The translations under genes and the position numbers were made by a program. This document shows positions 10,760 through 21,335 of a stretch of 64,000 nt of DNA, in pieces; within the stretch, counting starts at the first letter, position 1; each line of letters opens with the position of its first letter. The notes beneath the pieces were generated by a model. The model was given only the letters and a program-made list of their open reading frames with translations. It had not been told where the DNA came from and made no database searches. The DNA lies in contig ARYC01001911.1 of the NCBI GenBank assembly GCA_000711775.1, positions 1 through 64,000 on the forward strand, read 5' to 3'. The stretch comes from Oxytricha trifallax. Lineage: Eukaryota > Ciliophora > Spirotrichea > Sporadotrichida > Oxytrichidae.

Positions 10760-12415
10760 AGAAAATAATAATAATAATAATAATATGATCATATTGAGGT
10801 CTCTAGAGGCCCCGATCAATAATATGTTTAATATAAATATAAGGGTCAAGCCCTTTTAAATTTAATGTTCATGTACTTGAACAACTGTCGTCTCCTCTCT
10901 ATTTCGTCTATTAATAGTGTCATAGGTGGAGAGGGAAAGGCTGAAGCTATGTCAATAAACCATATTCTCTAATATTATCTTGATTAGATATCTTAAATTA
11001 GCTGTGCCGTATTTTATCCCATTTATGCATTCGGTTTGAATCCTATTTAACTTTCATCAATAAAACTCCATAAGTGGTTGGAGAATAGTCTCATCCAAGT
11101 TGATTCCAGCAATTTTCTTACTGCTGATGACATTGCTATAGGTCTAGTTTTCTGTATGACTGGGGTCGTGCTATCTGTTTTTTATAGAAGCATTAGATTT
11201 GCATCGTTAATCCATGGTGGTGGTTTCGCTTTGAGGTTGATCCATGGTGGTGGTTTCGCTTTGAGGTTGATCCATGGTGGTGGTTTCACTTTGAGGTTGA
11301 TCCAGTTTTCTATGAATGATATTAATGGTAAAGCATTAAACTTCTTTCTTAAACATCTATCACTGAGGTTGTCTGGGCCGAGCGCTTTATCATCAGGGAA
11401 ATTTCTGAGGGAGTCAATAAGTAGTTTATGTATTCTAGTGTATCTATAGAAGGCCTTTCCCATCTAGAATTAATCCATTTTGTCTCTAAGTGGTTTGTTG
11501 GGTAGTGCATCAAAGAAGCATCCTGCATTCTATATTTCTAAAAATTATTTGACCTTTACTTTGGATTGTTATATGTCCATATCTTAAAGTTAATTAACTA
11601 TCTTAGCTGGTTTCATACCGACAACTTTTTCTATGAATTTAGTTGCTTCTTTTGCATTGCCTTTCATCCAGAGGTCTTTTATAATTTTGGTATTATCATT
11701 CAAAGAATTTTATGTATGACTTTTTTAGACTTTTACTTAGGGTTTAATTTATTTATTGTTATACCAATCTTATTCTAGTTACAAATGTGATTCTGCAATT
11801 TGTTTTGTTACGCCATTTGTTAAGGGGGCCACTTATTAAAAATCAAAACTTTTTTAAATTGCAAAGTGGTCTGAAGGTGAAGGAAAAATCTGCGAACTGG
11901 TATAACTGAGTGAGCCTAATTCAATGACGTCAATTGCATTTTGTGAAGTCACGCCAATTCTTGTTACTAAATAGGTGTTCTGAAAATTTTTAGCCACGTA
12001 ATTAAGATCTCCAGCGATTATGAATTTAGGGTCTTTGAGCTTCTTCTCTATTTCCTCTATAAAAGCTTTTTTTAATTTTATGAACTGTTAGGAGATGTAG
12101 AGATTTAATATTTTTAAACAAATGTCCATTAAGTTTAAGTTAAGTGATAATGGAAGTGATTCTAGGAATTCTACTCTGCCAATGGTTGATTTGACTAGAG
12201 TGATGGTTCCATGTTGACAGTCTGAAATTTTGGTTTCAGACGCATAAAGATTGTAGCCTGGGAAGTGAACCTTAGTGTTTCTAGCTTCTTACAGGCAGAC
12301 AATATGGGTTAATGTTTTTAGATCATCCTTAGTAAGAAACTTATGGACTCAACGGATGACCCTCCCACATTCCACGACATGACTCCTAGTCCGTTTATAT
12401 TTTCGGTAATCATGT
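10760..12415 (-). mobile_element. LINE (non-LTR retrotransposon) fragment with (ATT)n tail
   Basis: Read on the minus strand from ATG at 12,413. The AP-type endonuclease is nearly complete: SWNVGG, CLQEAR, GTITLVKS, NLYI, GDLN and finally SDHFAI. After a gap the reverse transcriptase begins: DKALGPDNLS, then RPIAMSSAVRKLLE and a region 1/A motif (GFKPNAQMGQNTAQLI, then FIDIASAF after frame changes). Sequence stops before the cat-lytic YxDD region and ends at a run of seven ATT units, like the simple-repeat 3' tails of I-type LINEs. So it is internally deleted or truncated. It lies directly 3' of Helitron 1. Confidence 0.75.
11211..11300 (-). repeat. 3 x 30-bp tandem repeat inside LINE reverse transcriptase
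   Basis: Three head-to-tail 30-bp units, nearly identical (one base differs in the third on the plus strand). On the LINE strand each encodes INLKAKPPPW, with one INLKVKPPPW. They interrupt the stretch between SFIENWIN and DANLMLLQKT, which is continuous in related LINE proteins. Confidence 0.85.
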
Positions 12416-13916
12416 GTTATGTTCTATTAAGTTACTTTTTAACTTAATAATTACACAAGAAAATGAAAATATCAAAACAATAATTTAAAATCTTATATTT
12501 TAATACAAATAAATCTCTTAAGTTAATTAATTTTAATGAAAAATAAATTTTAATAATATTAATAGATCTTTTAAAATTATATCACTTATTTAACATTTAC
12601 TAAGGTTTAATTTCATAATGTTAAGAAAGGGACTTAAATATTTAATAAGTATAACCCTAACACCATAATAAAAGGTATCTATTAAGTTATCACTTACTAA
12701 ATAACAATATATTTAAATATATTTTTTTTTAATTTTACAAAAAAATAAAAAATAATAAATATATATTTAATTTACTATAAATATCGTAAATATATTTGTA
12801 GAAATTTCAATAAAAATAAAAATAAGTAATAAATTGTAGAATGCGAAAAGAATATATTTTATAAAATAATAAATGAATATAAATAAAGAAATCAAAATGA
12901 ATAATAACTCTAATAATAAAATTAATGAAAGGTTTTCCTTTTAATTTAATTTATCTTCTGATAAAAAAAGTACCAATTTCGATTCTACATGTTAAACCTT
13001 TTCTATATCATATTATGCTTTGATTACATCATGTTTGACCATTAATGAATAATAATTAAGTATTGCATACATATAATTAAAAAAAATTACAAACCAAAAT
13101 GTTAAGTATGGTAATTCATAGGTAAAATAATAATAAACTAAAAGCAAGATAGTAAAAAAAGTCATATATTTTATGAAGCAAAGTCTTAAGAAAACTCATT
13201 TATTAATAATAAGGTAGAAATAAAGAAAGAATATATTATAAAAGAATTATATAATTTTCAAAAAAAATAGGATGAAAATGCAAAAAGTGGGTTTATAAGA
13301 GTTTTGAACTATTTAAAAAACTTAAATTTTATCATTAATTTTTATAATAAATCTGGTCATATTTCAAGAACCAAAAAAGTGTCAAAACTCTAATTAGTCA
13401 GGTTTTAATCAGAATAAGCAAATTAGTAATAATAATGTTTTAAATAAACACAAAAAAGTCCAGTAAAAAATGGGCAAGTTTTTACCTACTACTCTGTCCT
13501 CAAATCCCCTATTAATAATATATCAAAACCCCAAAACCGACCTGTAAGCCAAAGAAAACTCAACTTATTTATTTTTTCTATAATATTTTCATTCATAAAA
13601 TCAAGGCACAGATGTCCAGAAATTTATTTTTTTCTTCTTTATGTATGAATATATTTTTTAATTTATATTAATTGTTCAATGTACATTATTTTTATATTGC
13701 ATTCATAAAGTTTTATATTTAGTTATTTATATTTAAATATTTATTTTTAATAGATATTCTTTTTAATTAAAATTTGATATAATTAAGAATATCTGATATT
13801 GTAAACAACTATCAAATTAATAAGATTTCTAGAATAAATCTGAAAGAATAAATATTACCTCATATTTTAATTTTCATTATAATTACTTACTTATAAGCAA
13901 GTGTGCTTTTCTCCTC
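12416..13916. other. AT-rich spacer with no recognisable gene
   Basis: About 1.5 kb between the LINE and the Helitron 2 stop codon. No frame, tRNA or inverted repeat stands out. It holds one telomere-like tract (13,524-13,538) and should contain the Helitron 2 3' terminus, possibly near the small hairpin AAGCACACTTGCTT at about 13,897-13,910 on the minus strand. Confidence 0.4.
13524..13538 (+). repeat. Interstitial telomere-like tract CAAAACCCCAAAACC
   Basis: Fifteen bases matching the hypotrich C4A4 repeat. No TBE inverted repeat follows it, so it may be a chance match, a dead TBE end or a healed break. Confidence 0.5.
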
Positions 13917-14700
13917 TCAATAACAAATTCTATTTAAGTTATTCTAATATATTAACTTTTTATTTGTTATTGTTTTATCCAAGCTGTCATGTGTCCACCA
14001 TCTTTTTAATTGTAAGTTGTCAGTTAATTATCTATTTTTGATGTAGCAAGTGAAATGTTCCCTTCCAATAACATAAGCTATGATTCCAAATTACTCATTT
14101 TTGATATTCACCATGTCAAGTTCATCCTTCAGTATTATGTTCATGTTTTCAAGATTAATTGTTATGAATAAATATCTAGGCAGTTATTCTATAACTTATT
14201 TGATTTTTCTTGTGTTCATCGTTCCTCCACAGTTATCACATCCACTATACATGGATTACCAGGTTTCCAAATAAACTTTATTTAGTCCTTTTACTTCGCC
14301 ATCTAAATCTATTAGTTCTCATTACTTCCTAAATAGAACAACTATTCACAAGGTTTCCACATTAAATTCATTTTGATTCATTTTAGTATCTTATACAGTA
14401 CAGTTAATTATTGTTAGATATTGTTACAGTTAGACTGAATCAGTAAGTTAATCTCCAAGTCCCTGTCTTATTATTTATTCCCACTTTTTATCTTTAACAA
14501 TTGAAAGCTTAAGGATAAATTGTGTTAATGTTAATTGCTCTTAATTGTTACATGCTTCAATTAGTTGTTAATTTTCATTACTAATTGCATTTCTTGATTC
14601 GTCATCTTTATAATATATACCCAAATTGAATATTGTTAAGAAACAATATTATAAGCATGAATTCTATGCCATCTTATCCAAGGATATTCTTTTTTTCTTT
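13917..14700 (-). CDS. Helitron 2 ubiquitin-hydrolase-like domain
   Basis: Minus-strand frame with Cys box NSCLQYCFLTIFNLGIYYKD near 14,600-14,660, a CDNCGG knuckle near 14,215 and the His-type box FGIIAYVIGREHFTCYI followed by RWWTHDSL near 14,000-14,100. Side by side with Helitron 1: NSC..., IF-(F/L)GIY-K, CxxC, then GII-Y, (D/E)HFT and a Trp-containing end. USPs show the same order (Cys box, zinc knuckle, GHYxAY, W...DD). The two Helitrons differ widely in sequence elsewhere, so shared retention suggests the domain matters to the element. One TGA lies in frame near 14,330, so this copy is probably not functional. Confidence 0.6.
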
Positions 14701-15049
14701 AACAGGCTTTTTCTTTGGTTCTTAATTAATTAATTCTTAGATCTTAATCTTTTCAGTTAAATCTATTTTAGAGAGATCCTCCATTAATTAATCAACAGCT
14801 GTCCTCTCTTCAATATTTTGCTTTGATTCCTAGATTATTTAGATATCTTTCTAAGGATATCTCTTAATTGCACTTTCAAAAATCAGTAGCGCGTTCTATT
14901 TTGTTTCATCATTCAAGTATAATCCAACTACAACTTCTTAGTGGAAGATTTTGCTTTCATATACTTTCACAATGTACTCACTTGTTATGATGCATGATGT
15001 GTCAAAGTTTATCAAATGTAGGTCATTTAGATATCTCACTTTACTATTA

Positions 15050-16260
15050 GCTTTGTAGAAGTGACCAGATGCAAAAAGATTCTTGCAATCAATAATAACA
15101 TTATCATGAGTTAATCCTTGTACTTTATGAATAGTGCAAGCATAAGCTGCTGTTATAGGGAATTATTTTCTTTATACCTTCTATCCATATATGCTATGTC
15201 CTTCAATTTGCCTTCCTAAGTATTAACCTTAGTTATTTTGCAGGTTTCTTATTTAAAGAGAAGTAAAGTTTACTCCAATATCTAGAATAATTGCTAAGTT
15301 CCCTTTTTTATATTACAAGGTAATGTCAACATTTTTAAGAATCGTTATTTTCATCCCTATGTATATTCTTATTTCTTGTCTCATAGATCTAGCTTCAAAG
15401 TTTAGTTACTTTAATATTTTTTCATCTTCTTCATCTATTGTTAGTTCTCTTATTAAATCACTATGCTGAATTGTATCAATTGCCACTAACACATATTTTT
15501 ATTTAATTAAGAAATTCTTTTCTATAATACTATTGTTTTATTTCTCTCTTTCATAATTAGTTCCAGATATGTTCATATTTTATATAATTTCTAAGTTGCA
15601 TTGTTGGCTTATTTAATGACCTGTATTGCAAATTATCGATTCTAGTTTCATCATCTATATTTCCAGTTCTGACATTATTTTGAACTCTCTGAAATCAATC
15701 ATTGCTATGCTATCTAAAGTTAGTAGTTAGAACTAGGCATTCAAATCTCTTAAACATATCGTGATGAATAAAGCTGTTTGCAATCACATCTTCTTTGTCT
15801 CTACTCACAGGAGGTAGTTAAAGTAAATCTCATACAAGAATCAATGTTTCCCTCCAAAAGGTTTGTATCTTCTACTTGGAATGGTTTCACCCTGAGCAAG
15901 AGTTTATTCAATCATTTAGAAAGTTTAATCTAGTAGCATAGACACTTCATCTATTATGAGCACATCTATGTTCTGCAAGAACACTTAGAATGGTGAGAAA
16001 AAGTTCTACCCAAGCTGTTTTTACATTTTGGTTAATTCTCACCAATTATTTTATAGTTGTTACATTAATTTAACTAGCTACTGTCCCTGTTGTTGCTGTT
16101 ACTTTGACATTGAGATTCATTATGTGTTCAAGTAACATTCTTATTTGTAAGATTAAGAAACTTTTGCCAGTTCCTGCTTCTCCAGTAATGAACAATAGAC
16201 ATTGTTTGTCGTCATTGATTGAATCAGTTAAGTATTATATGATTAGCCTTTGATCTTAAC
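15050..16260 (-). CDS. Helitron 2 PIF1-family helicase
   Basis: Walker A LFITGEAGTGKSFLILQI at about 16,155-16,205; the Ia-like VTATTGT downstream; a Walker B-type IDEVSMLLD near 15,940; motif III GDLLQLPPVSRDKED near 15,800-15,840; FECLVLTTNFR near 15,740; and the C-terminal AYACTIHKVQGLTHDNVI near 15,100-15,140. This helicase is better preserved than the one in Helitron 1, with all main motifs visible in the expected order; a frame change occurs between Ia and II. Confidence 0.8.
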
Positions 16261-19200
16261 TTAACTTATCCATAATGGAATTATTTAATTGAATGAGTAA
16301 ACTAGGAATTACTATTTGGTTATAATTTTAATCAATATCTATCATGTAATTTTTGTTAGCTTCTTATTTTATATCTTAAGTATATTTAATATGTTCTTGT
16401 GTGAGTCTATCCATTTTTATGTCAAAGTCTTCATACTCAAGATCTTCTTCAATGATTTCTGTTAGTGCATTTATATGCAAGTTAAGCTGAGAGTTTAAGG
16501 TTGAAGTAATGTTTGGCACTTTAAGTAGTTTTAGCAAAGACCTAGTTGCATTTATTTTTTTCCTTCAAACTGTTATGTTTCCAAATTTACTTTGTTTATT
16601 CTTCATCACCGTAGTCAACCAATATTTCATGTATGAAGTATTCTTCTAACCATATCTAGCTTTTATTAATTTATGATAAGTAATTAAGTCTTTTGTGAGG
16701 AACTCTTTCAAAGAATATGCTATAGTAGTAAACATCTCCATTTTAGGGATACCATTTTCTGGGTTATATGACAATTTTTGTTCATCTTTTCCAATAATAC
16801 ATTTTTGTAGAGGGGTTTATTATATGCTTGTTCTCTAAAACAATACCTTTAGAAATGTTACTCAGTTTCAATCCATAATTATATTTTCTAAGGAATTAAA
16901 AGAATGTAACTCATTCAAATTATGAAAGTCTTTAGTAATATCTGTCCAAATTATTTTATAGGAAAACTTTGTCATCATATTTTTCTAGTTTTATTAGATC
17001 TTTTTTATTTTTCAATACTGGGTGTTGTCAACCATTGCCCACATGTGTAACAATTGCCCACAGTGTTAACGATTCCCCACAGAATTTTTATTAAGAATTT
17101 TTTCACTCATATTCTTTATCATACTTTTCAATCTAGTGATATATTTCAGGTAAAACCCTAATAGTTAAAGACTTTTTAAAAAACTTATTTATTTTTATTT
17201 ATAACCAGGTTAGGAGATAATTAATTGGAGTTTTTTTAAAGCTCTTTATCTCGCTTATTTTAGGCAAATAGAGTATTTTCGAGACCAGAGAAGTATGTTT
17301 CTTAACTAAAATTTTCTCATAAATGCGCTTAATTTAAAGTTGGAAGGGTTGGTTAATTGATGTGTAGAAATTGAACTAAATGTTCATTAGTCAACTGATT
17401 TGTAGAAGTAATCGACCCCTTAACATTTGACTTATATAGTCTGTTAGGACGATTTAATATCCTGTACAACTAAGCGCTTTAATACTTTAAAATTCCAAAG
17501 TACTAAAATCGGCAGGAACCTACCTCCCATCATTTAGGTAATTAATACACTTTATATCTTTAGTAAAATGTTAAAATATAGCATAATAAGCTCAAAGAAA
17601 ACAATATTCAGACAGTGGTATGGTTTTTCTTTTAATTAATGTAATGACTGGATTTCTATTTCTACAGTCTGTTATAAATACTACTGGAACAAATTTACTA
17701 ATAACTTTGAATGTGCATAGTTTAAGTGACTTGAAGATAGTTAATGGGTAGTATGATAAATAATATGAGTGAAAAACTTTTTAAATAAAAATTATGTGGG
17801 CAATTGTTACATTTGTTGGCAATTGTTACACCTGTGGGCAATGGTTGACAACACCCCTTTTCCTTTAAGCTTTAGCAAATTGATGTCTATGAATTGAACA
17901 TTTAATTTGGAATTTACCATTTACAGGCCGAGAAGTTACAAAACTGCATTACAAGAAGATACTTATCTGCATTTTATGTATTCAACATGATTTTTATTCA
18001 AACCATTTTACATTCAGTATAGTTATCGACTCTTAGCAGAAAGCTGTTTAATTCTTATCAGAATGTGCTGTTATATAGCATAAATTCGTAACCCCTATAT
18101 AAAGTTGGTATAATTTGTGTTTTCACAAGTGTGTATTAATGCTAATAATTATTGTCTATAAATGATTTGTGGCAAATGTAGTCGCATAAACATTTTGCGG
18201 TTGTAAATACATTTATCAAATTTATGAAAAGTTTAAAACAAAAAAGGAAAAAATAAAACTTTAAGATATGATTAGAGATTTAATTAATAAGTATAGTTAT
18301 TATATTAGTATATTAATAATCTTAATAAAAAATGTTTATAATTAAAATCTCATTGATTGTATGACTTCGTTAGTGTTCTTTGCGAGTGATGGATTTTTTA
18401 AGGCTTTGTCGAGTTCAGGGTTTGTTTTAGCAATATTCTTGACCATGTATTATGATATGTCTTATAAGGTCAATCTTATGCCACATAAGTTTTCATTAAA
18501 TATTCTTAGTAGATCTTCATTATATGCGCATTTGCTTTATTCTTCTTTATATTATCGTTTGTAGTACCATCTGTTATTTATTATTTCATTTTAATCCATA
18601 GTATTTATGGATATCCATATCTGTATATTTAGTCTGTATTATTTATAAAGAATCTTTAAGTAACGCATTTATGCATTTAGTAGTTTAACACCATGTTTCT
18701 TAAGTATTCATCTTCAGGTAATGTTGCCTAGGCATGCTTTCCAACCTCCAATTCTCTTGTTCTTTTTTTATCTAACCCCAAATATTCCTTTTTTAGTATT
18801 TTTACCATATATTAACTTTATGGTTTCTCTCATTTTTACATAGAATCGACAAGTAATTGCAACTGGGTCCATCATTGAGTTTCTATGTTACTTTTGTTAA
18901 ATCAAGTTAGGATCTTTCTCATTTAGTGTGAGAGTGATGAATAAATCTGGATGAGCTTGTTATGAACTTTGTCAAAGTATTATAATCTTTCTTGTTTTAT
19001 ACTTCTTGTATCACAAATCCTTGTGTTAATTCTCATCTAACTCTTAAGGCTTTACAAATTTAACACATCTTTTAAAACTTATGATCTACTCTTATTTTTA
19101 CTCTGTCAAACCACCAGAAGACGTGATCCATATTAAGTCGGTATTCGTATCTACATGATAAGAGTCTCATCTTAACATATTGCTTTGGATTAATTCCGTA

Positions 19201-19310
19201 TTATTAATAAGTATTATTGTATCCACCCATACCTGTTGGAAATAAGGTCGGGAACAACATTTCCTCTATGTATGGATCTTTATAGTAAATCTTGTTTCTT
19301 AGTTGTTCTT
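16260..19310 (-). CDS. Helitron 2 Rep domain and Rep-helicase linker
   Basis: Reading downward on the minus strand: EEMLFPTLFPTGMGG near 19,255, YVKMRLLSCRYEYRLNMDHV near 19,160, AHPDLFITLTLNEKDPN near 18,930, then MHKCV...RYGYPQ near 18,620-18,680 (the HxC..C..GYP segment). NHVEYIKCRQVSSCNAVLQL near 17,970 aligns with the D-x-R-Y-x-SxxEA stretch that follows Rep in Helitrons. The linker toward the helicase resumes at 17,019 after the inserted element. HUH is not visible between 18,930 and 18,680; probably lost. Confidence 0.6.
17020..17856. mobile_element. Non-autonomous inverted-repeat element, about 837 bp
   Basis: Ends GGGTGTTGTCAACCATTGCC and its inverse. Behind each tip CAATTGCCCACA-like motifs are repeated three times (for example ACAATTGCCCACA). 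The interior is AT-rich and has no frame. It splits the Helitron 2 coding region; the Helitron frames on both sides are recognisable. I could not see a clean target duplication, so it may be old or have inserted with a deletion. Confidence 0.75.
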
Positions 19311-21335
19311 ATTAATCTATTCTCTTTTCTTCAAGTAATTTTTATTATTCAGTAATTTTATTGATTTCTTCATATCTATCAGGTCTTATAATTTAGAATG
19401 AATCAAGAGCAGTAATATCGCAGAGTTCAATAAGTCTTCCAAGTATATTATCATTATACTCTAGGTTCAAAGAAAGAAGGTAATATTTTTGAGCTGAGTC
19501 AACAAGAATTCCTCTTCTTATATCATCATATAAAACATCTTGACTTTCTATATCTATGATGTCTTTTACCCTTTGAATGACTGCATGGAAAATATGAACA
19601 TCTTCATTTATTTTTTCCTAGGATTTCCCTTAATTCTTTCTTTGCTTATATGATATGATAAATCTCCCAGTTTCAATAGAATATCTTTAATAGATGATTC
19701 TTGTCTTTTAAGCATGAGAGAGCAGTTCCAATATTTTACTTTTCATGTGTTGCAATCTTATGACACCAATTATCCTCTCTTCTTAATTCTTTGAGATAAT
19801 TATGAATACATCTATCATAAGTAGTGAAATCTTGGTCTCCAAGTAAATGATAGTAAGATCGACCTTTCTTATTCTCGATGAATGAATGGATGATTCCTAG
19901 CATTATTGCTTCTTGTTATTATCTTGTTATTAGTCTCTATAATTCTTCATGTTATGAAAAAGTTCTTTCATTACAATAGCCTTAAATATCTGTTTTGCTG
20001 CACTTAAAGCATATCTTTACTCTTTGTTTATTCTCATCCAATTCAATTTAATCAAATTTCTAAATGCAAACTAATGCGGATCTAGGAGTATCATTCTCAT
20101 TATCTAGGTTTAAATAGTTGTTATCTTTTCTTTAGTTCAAGATTTGGACAACTGTCCGCACTTTCCACAAATTTCTTTTATTATTTGCTTATTAAGCTTT
20201 TATTTTAAATTTTTAATTGCTAGATGAATGCCAAGTTTTTTATTCTTTTTATGCTAATCATCATTTATACTTAAGTTATGTTTATCTTCGAATTATCAAA
20301 TGACTTTTAATTCTCATTTTTTATAATAGAAGTAATTTAAGCATAAAAGGTTCTTCATTCTTTTTTTAATATATTTTTAAAATTTTTTATCATTAAGGTA
20401 GAGTCTTGTTTTAATAATGCCATTTTCAATTATAAAAATATTTCGGGGGGGGGAAGTTTCCTGCACCGGTTTATGATAAAAAAAAAATTTTAGGGAAGTT
20501 TCCTGCACTCTTTTAAATTTTTTTAATTTTTATTTTTTTAATTAAATTAATCTTTATAAAAACTATCAACTAACTTCAGGACTAATTTCAACATTTAATT
20601 ATACTTTAATTTTTTAATCAATAGTCAATATCTCTCTTCAGATTCCAACAACTCTGACATTTTTCATCTAATATTTATAGGTTCTGTTATAGTAATTCCA
20701 AATATTTTATCCAATTTTTATTGAAATTCTGATTGAACTTTTCTTGTTCTTACCATACCTTTATAATGTTAGACTATATTTTCTTTCACTACTTCAATGA
20801 TGAGCGATATGCTCTTAATATTTAATGGGTAAAAAAATATTAATTTTAGTAATTTATGTCAAATTTATTAAATTTAACATAAAAAAATTAAAGCGTGCAG
20901 GAAACTTCCTCGAGTGCAGGAAACTTCCCCCCCCCCCAAAAGATTTCCCCATTTTTCACAAATTTTTATTGATAAGCTAATAATATCCTTTATGTACAAT
21001 GCTAATGCTTTTGGATTTCATTTTTCAAGCCTTTTAAGTAATTTATTTTCGACATGTTGTTATTAATAATCCACGATAAATTTTCGTTTTTTATTTTTAA
21101 TCATTAACAGGTTTATTTATTTTTATTGGATAATAGATTCACTTATCCAATTATCCTTCTTGTTTTAGTAATATTCTCTGATTCTCTCAAGAATGTCAAA
21201 ATATTGCTAATAACTTAAATATTTGTTAAGTTCATTAATTTCTCCCTCTTTAATGAGATGTTGCTGATGAATTATGTATTATTATTCTTTTTTGCTTAAA
21301 AATTTATCAGAATTCTGATCTTCAAAAGATTCCAT
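19310..21335 (-). CDS. Helitron 2 N-terminal region
   Basis: Starts MESFEDQNSDKFLSKKEQQY at 21,335 on the minus strand. The first 130 codons are open with no TGA when TAA/TAG are Gln; then the 493-bp insertion at 20,445-20,937. Beyond it lie a CFKC near 20,000, a Lys-rich stretch, then DITALDSF-IIRPDRYEEI near 19,360 leading into the Rep domain. Function unknown, but position and CxxC match the Helitron 1 N-terminal region. Confidence 0.5.
20445..20937. mobile_element. G-run-tipped inverted-repeat element, 493 bp
   Basis: Begins with nine G and ends with eleven C. GAAGTTTCCTGCAC is present twice at each end. The interior is AT-rich and non-coding. Flanks AAAATATTTC (20,435-20,444) and AAAAGATTTC (20,938-20,947) are an imperfect direct repeat, 9 of 10, read as the target duplication. 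Inserted in the Helitron 2 N-terminal frame. Same architecture as the element at 33,605-34,445. Confidence 0.8.

Larger units (their letters stand above)
13917..21335 (-). mobile_element. Helitron 2 (Rep-PIF1 plus ubiquitin-hydrolase-like domain)
   Basis: Second rolling-circle element, opposite in direction to Helitron 1 and clearly diverged from it. Minus-strand ATG at 21,335, stop TGA at 13,917-13,919. Same order of parts: N-terminal region, EEMLFPTLFPTGMGG and YVKMRLLSCRYEYR, FITLTLNEKD, Rep remainder, PIF1 helicase, Cys/His domain. Two unrelated inverted-repeat elements are inserted (20,445-20,937 and 17,020-17,856). The HUH segment expected near 18,750-18,850 is not readable, so Rep is probably damaged there. 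Termini were not identified. Confidence 0.8.

Noticed and set aside
11211-11300. Possible CRISPR-like array (30-bp units)
   Set aside because: The units are head to tail without spacers and lie in a coding region of a eukaryotic retroelement.
11078-11449. 123-codon plus-strand frame including three RLIHGGGFAL repeats
   Set aside because: It is the complement of the LINE reverse transcriptase, whose minus-strand reading has recognisable motifs; the repeats come from the 30-bp tandem units.
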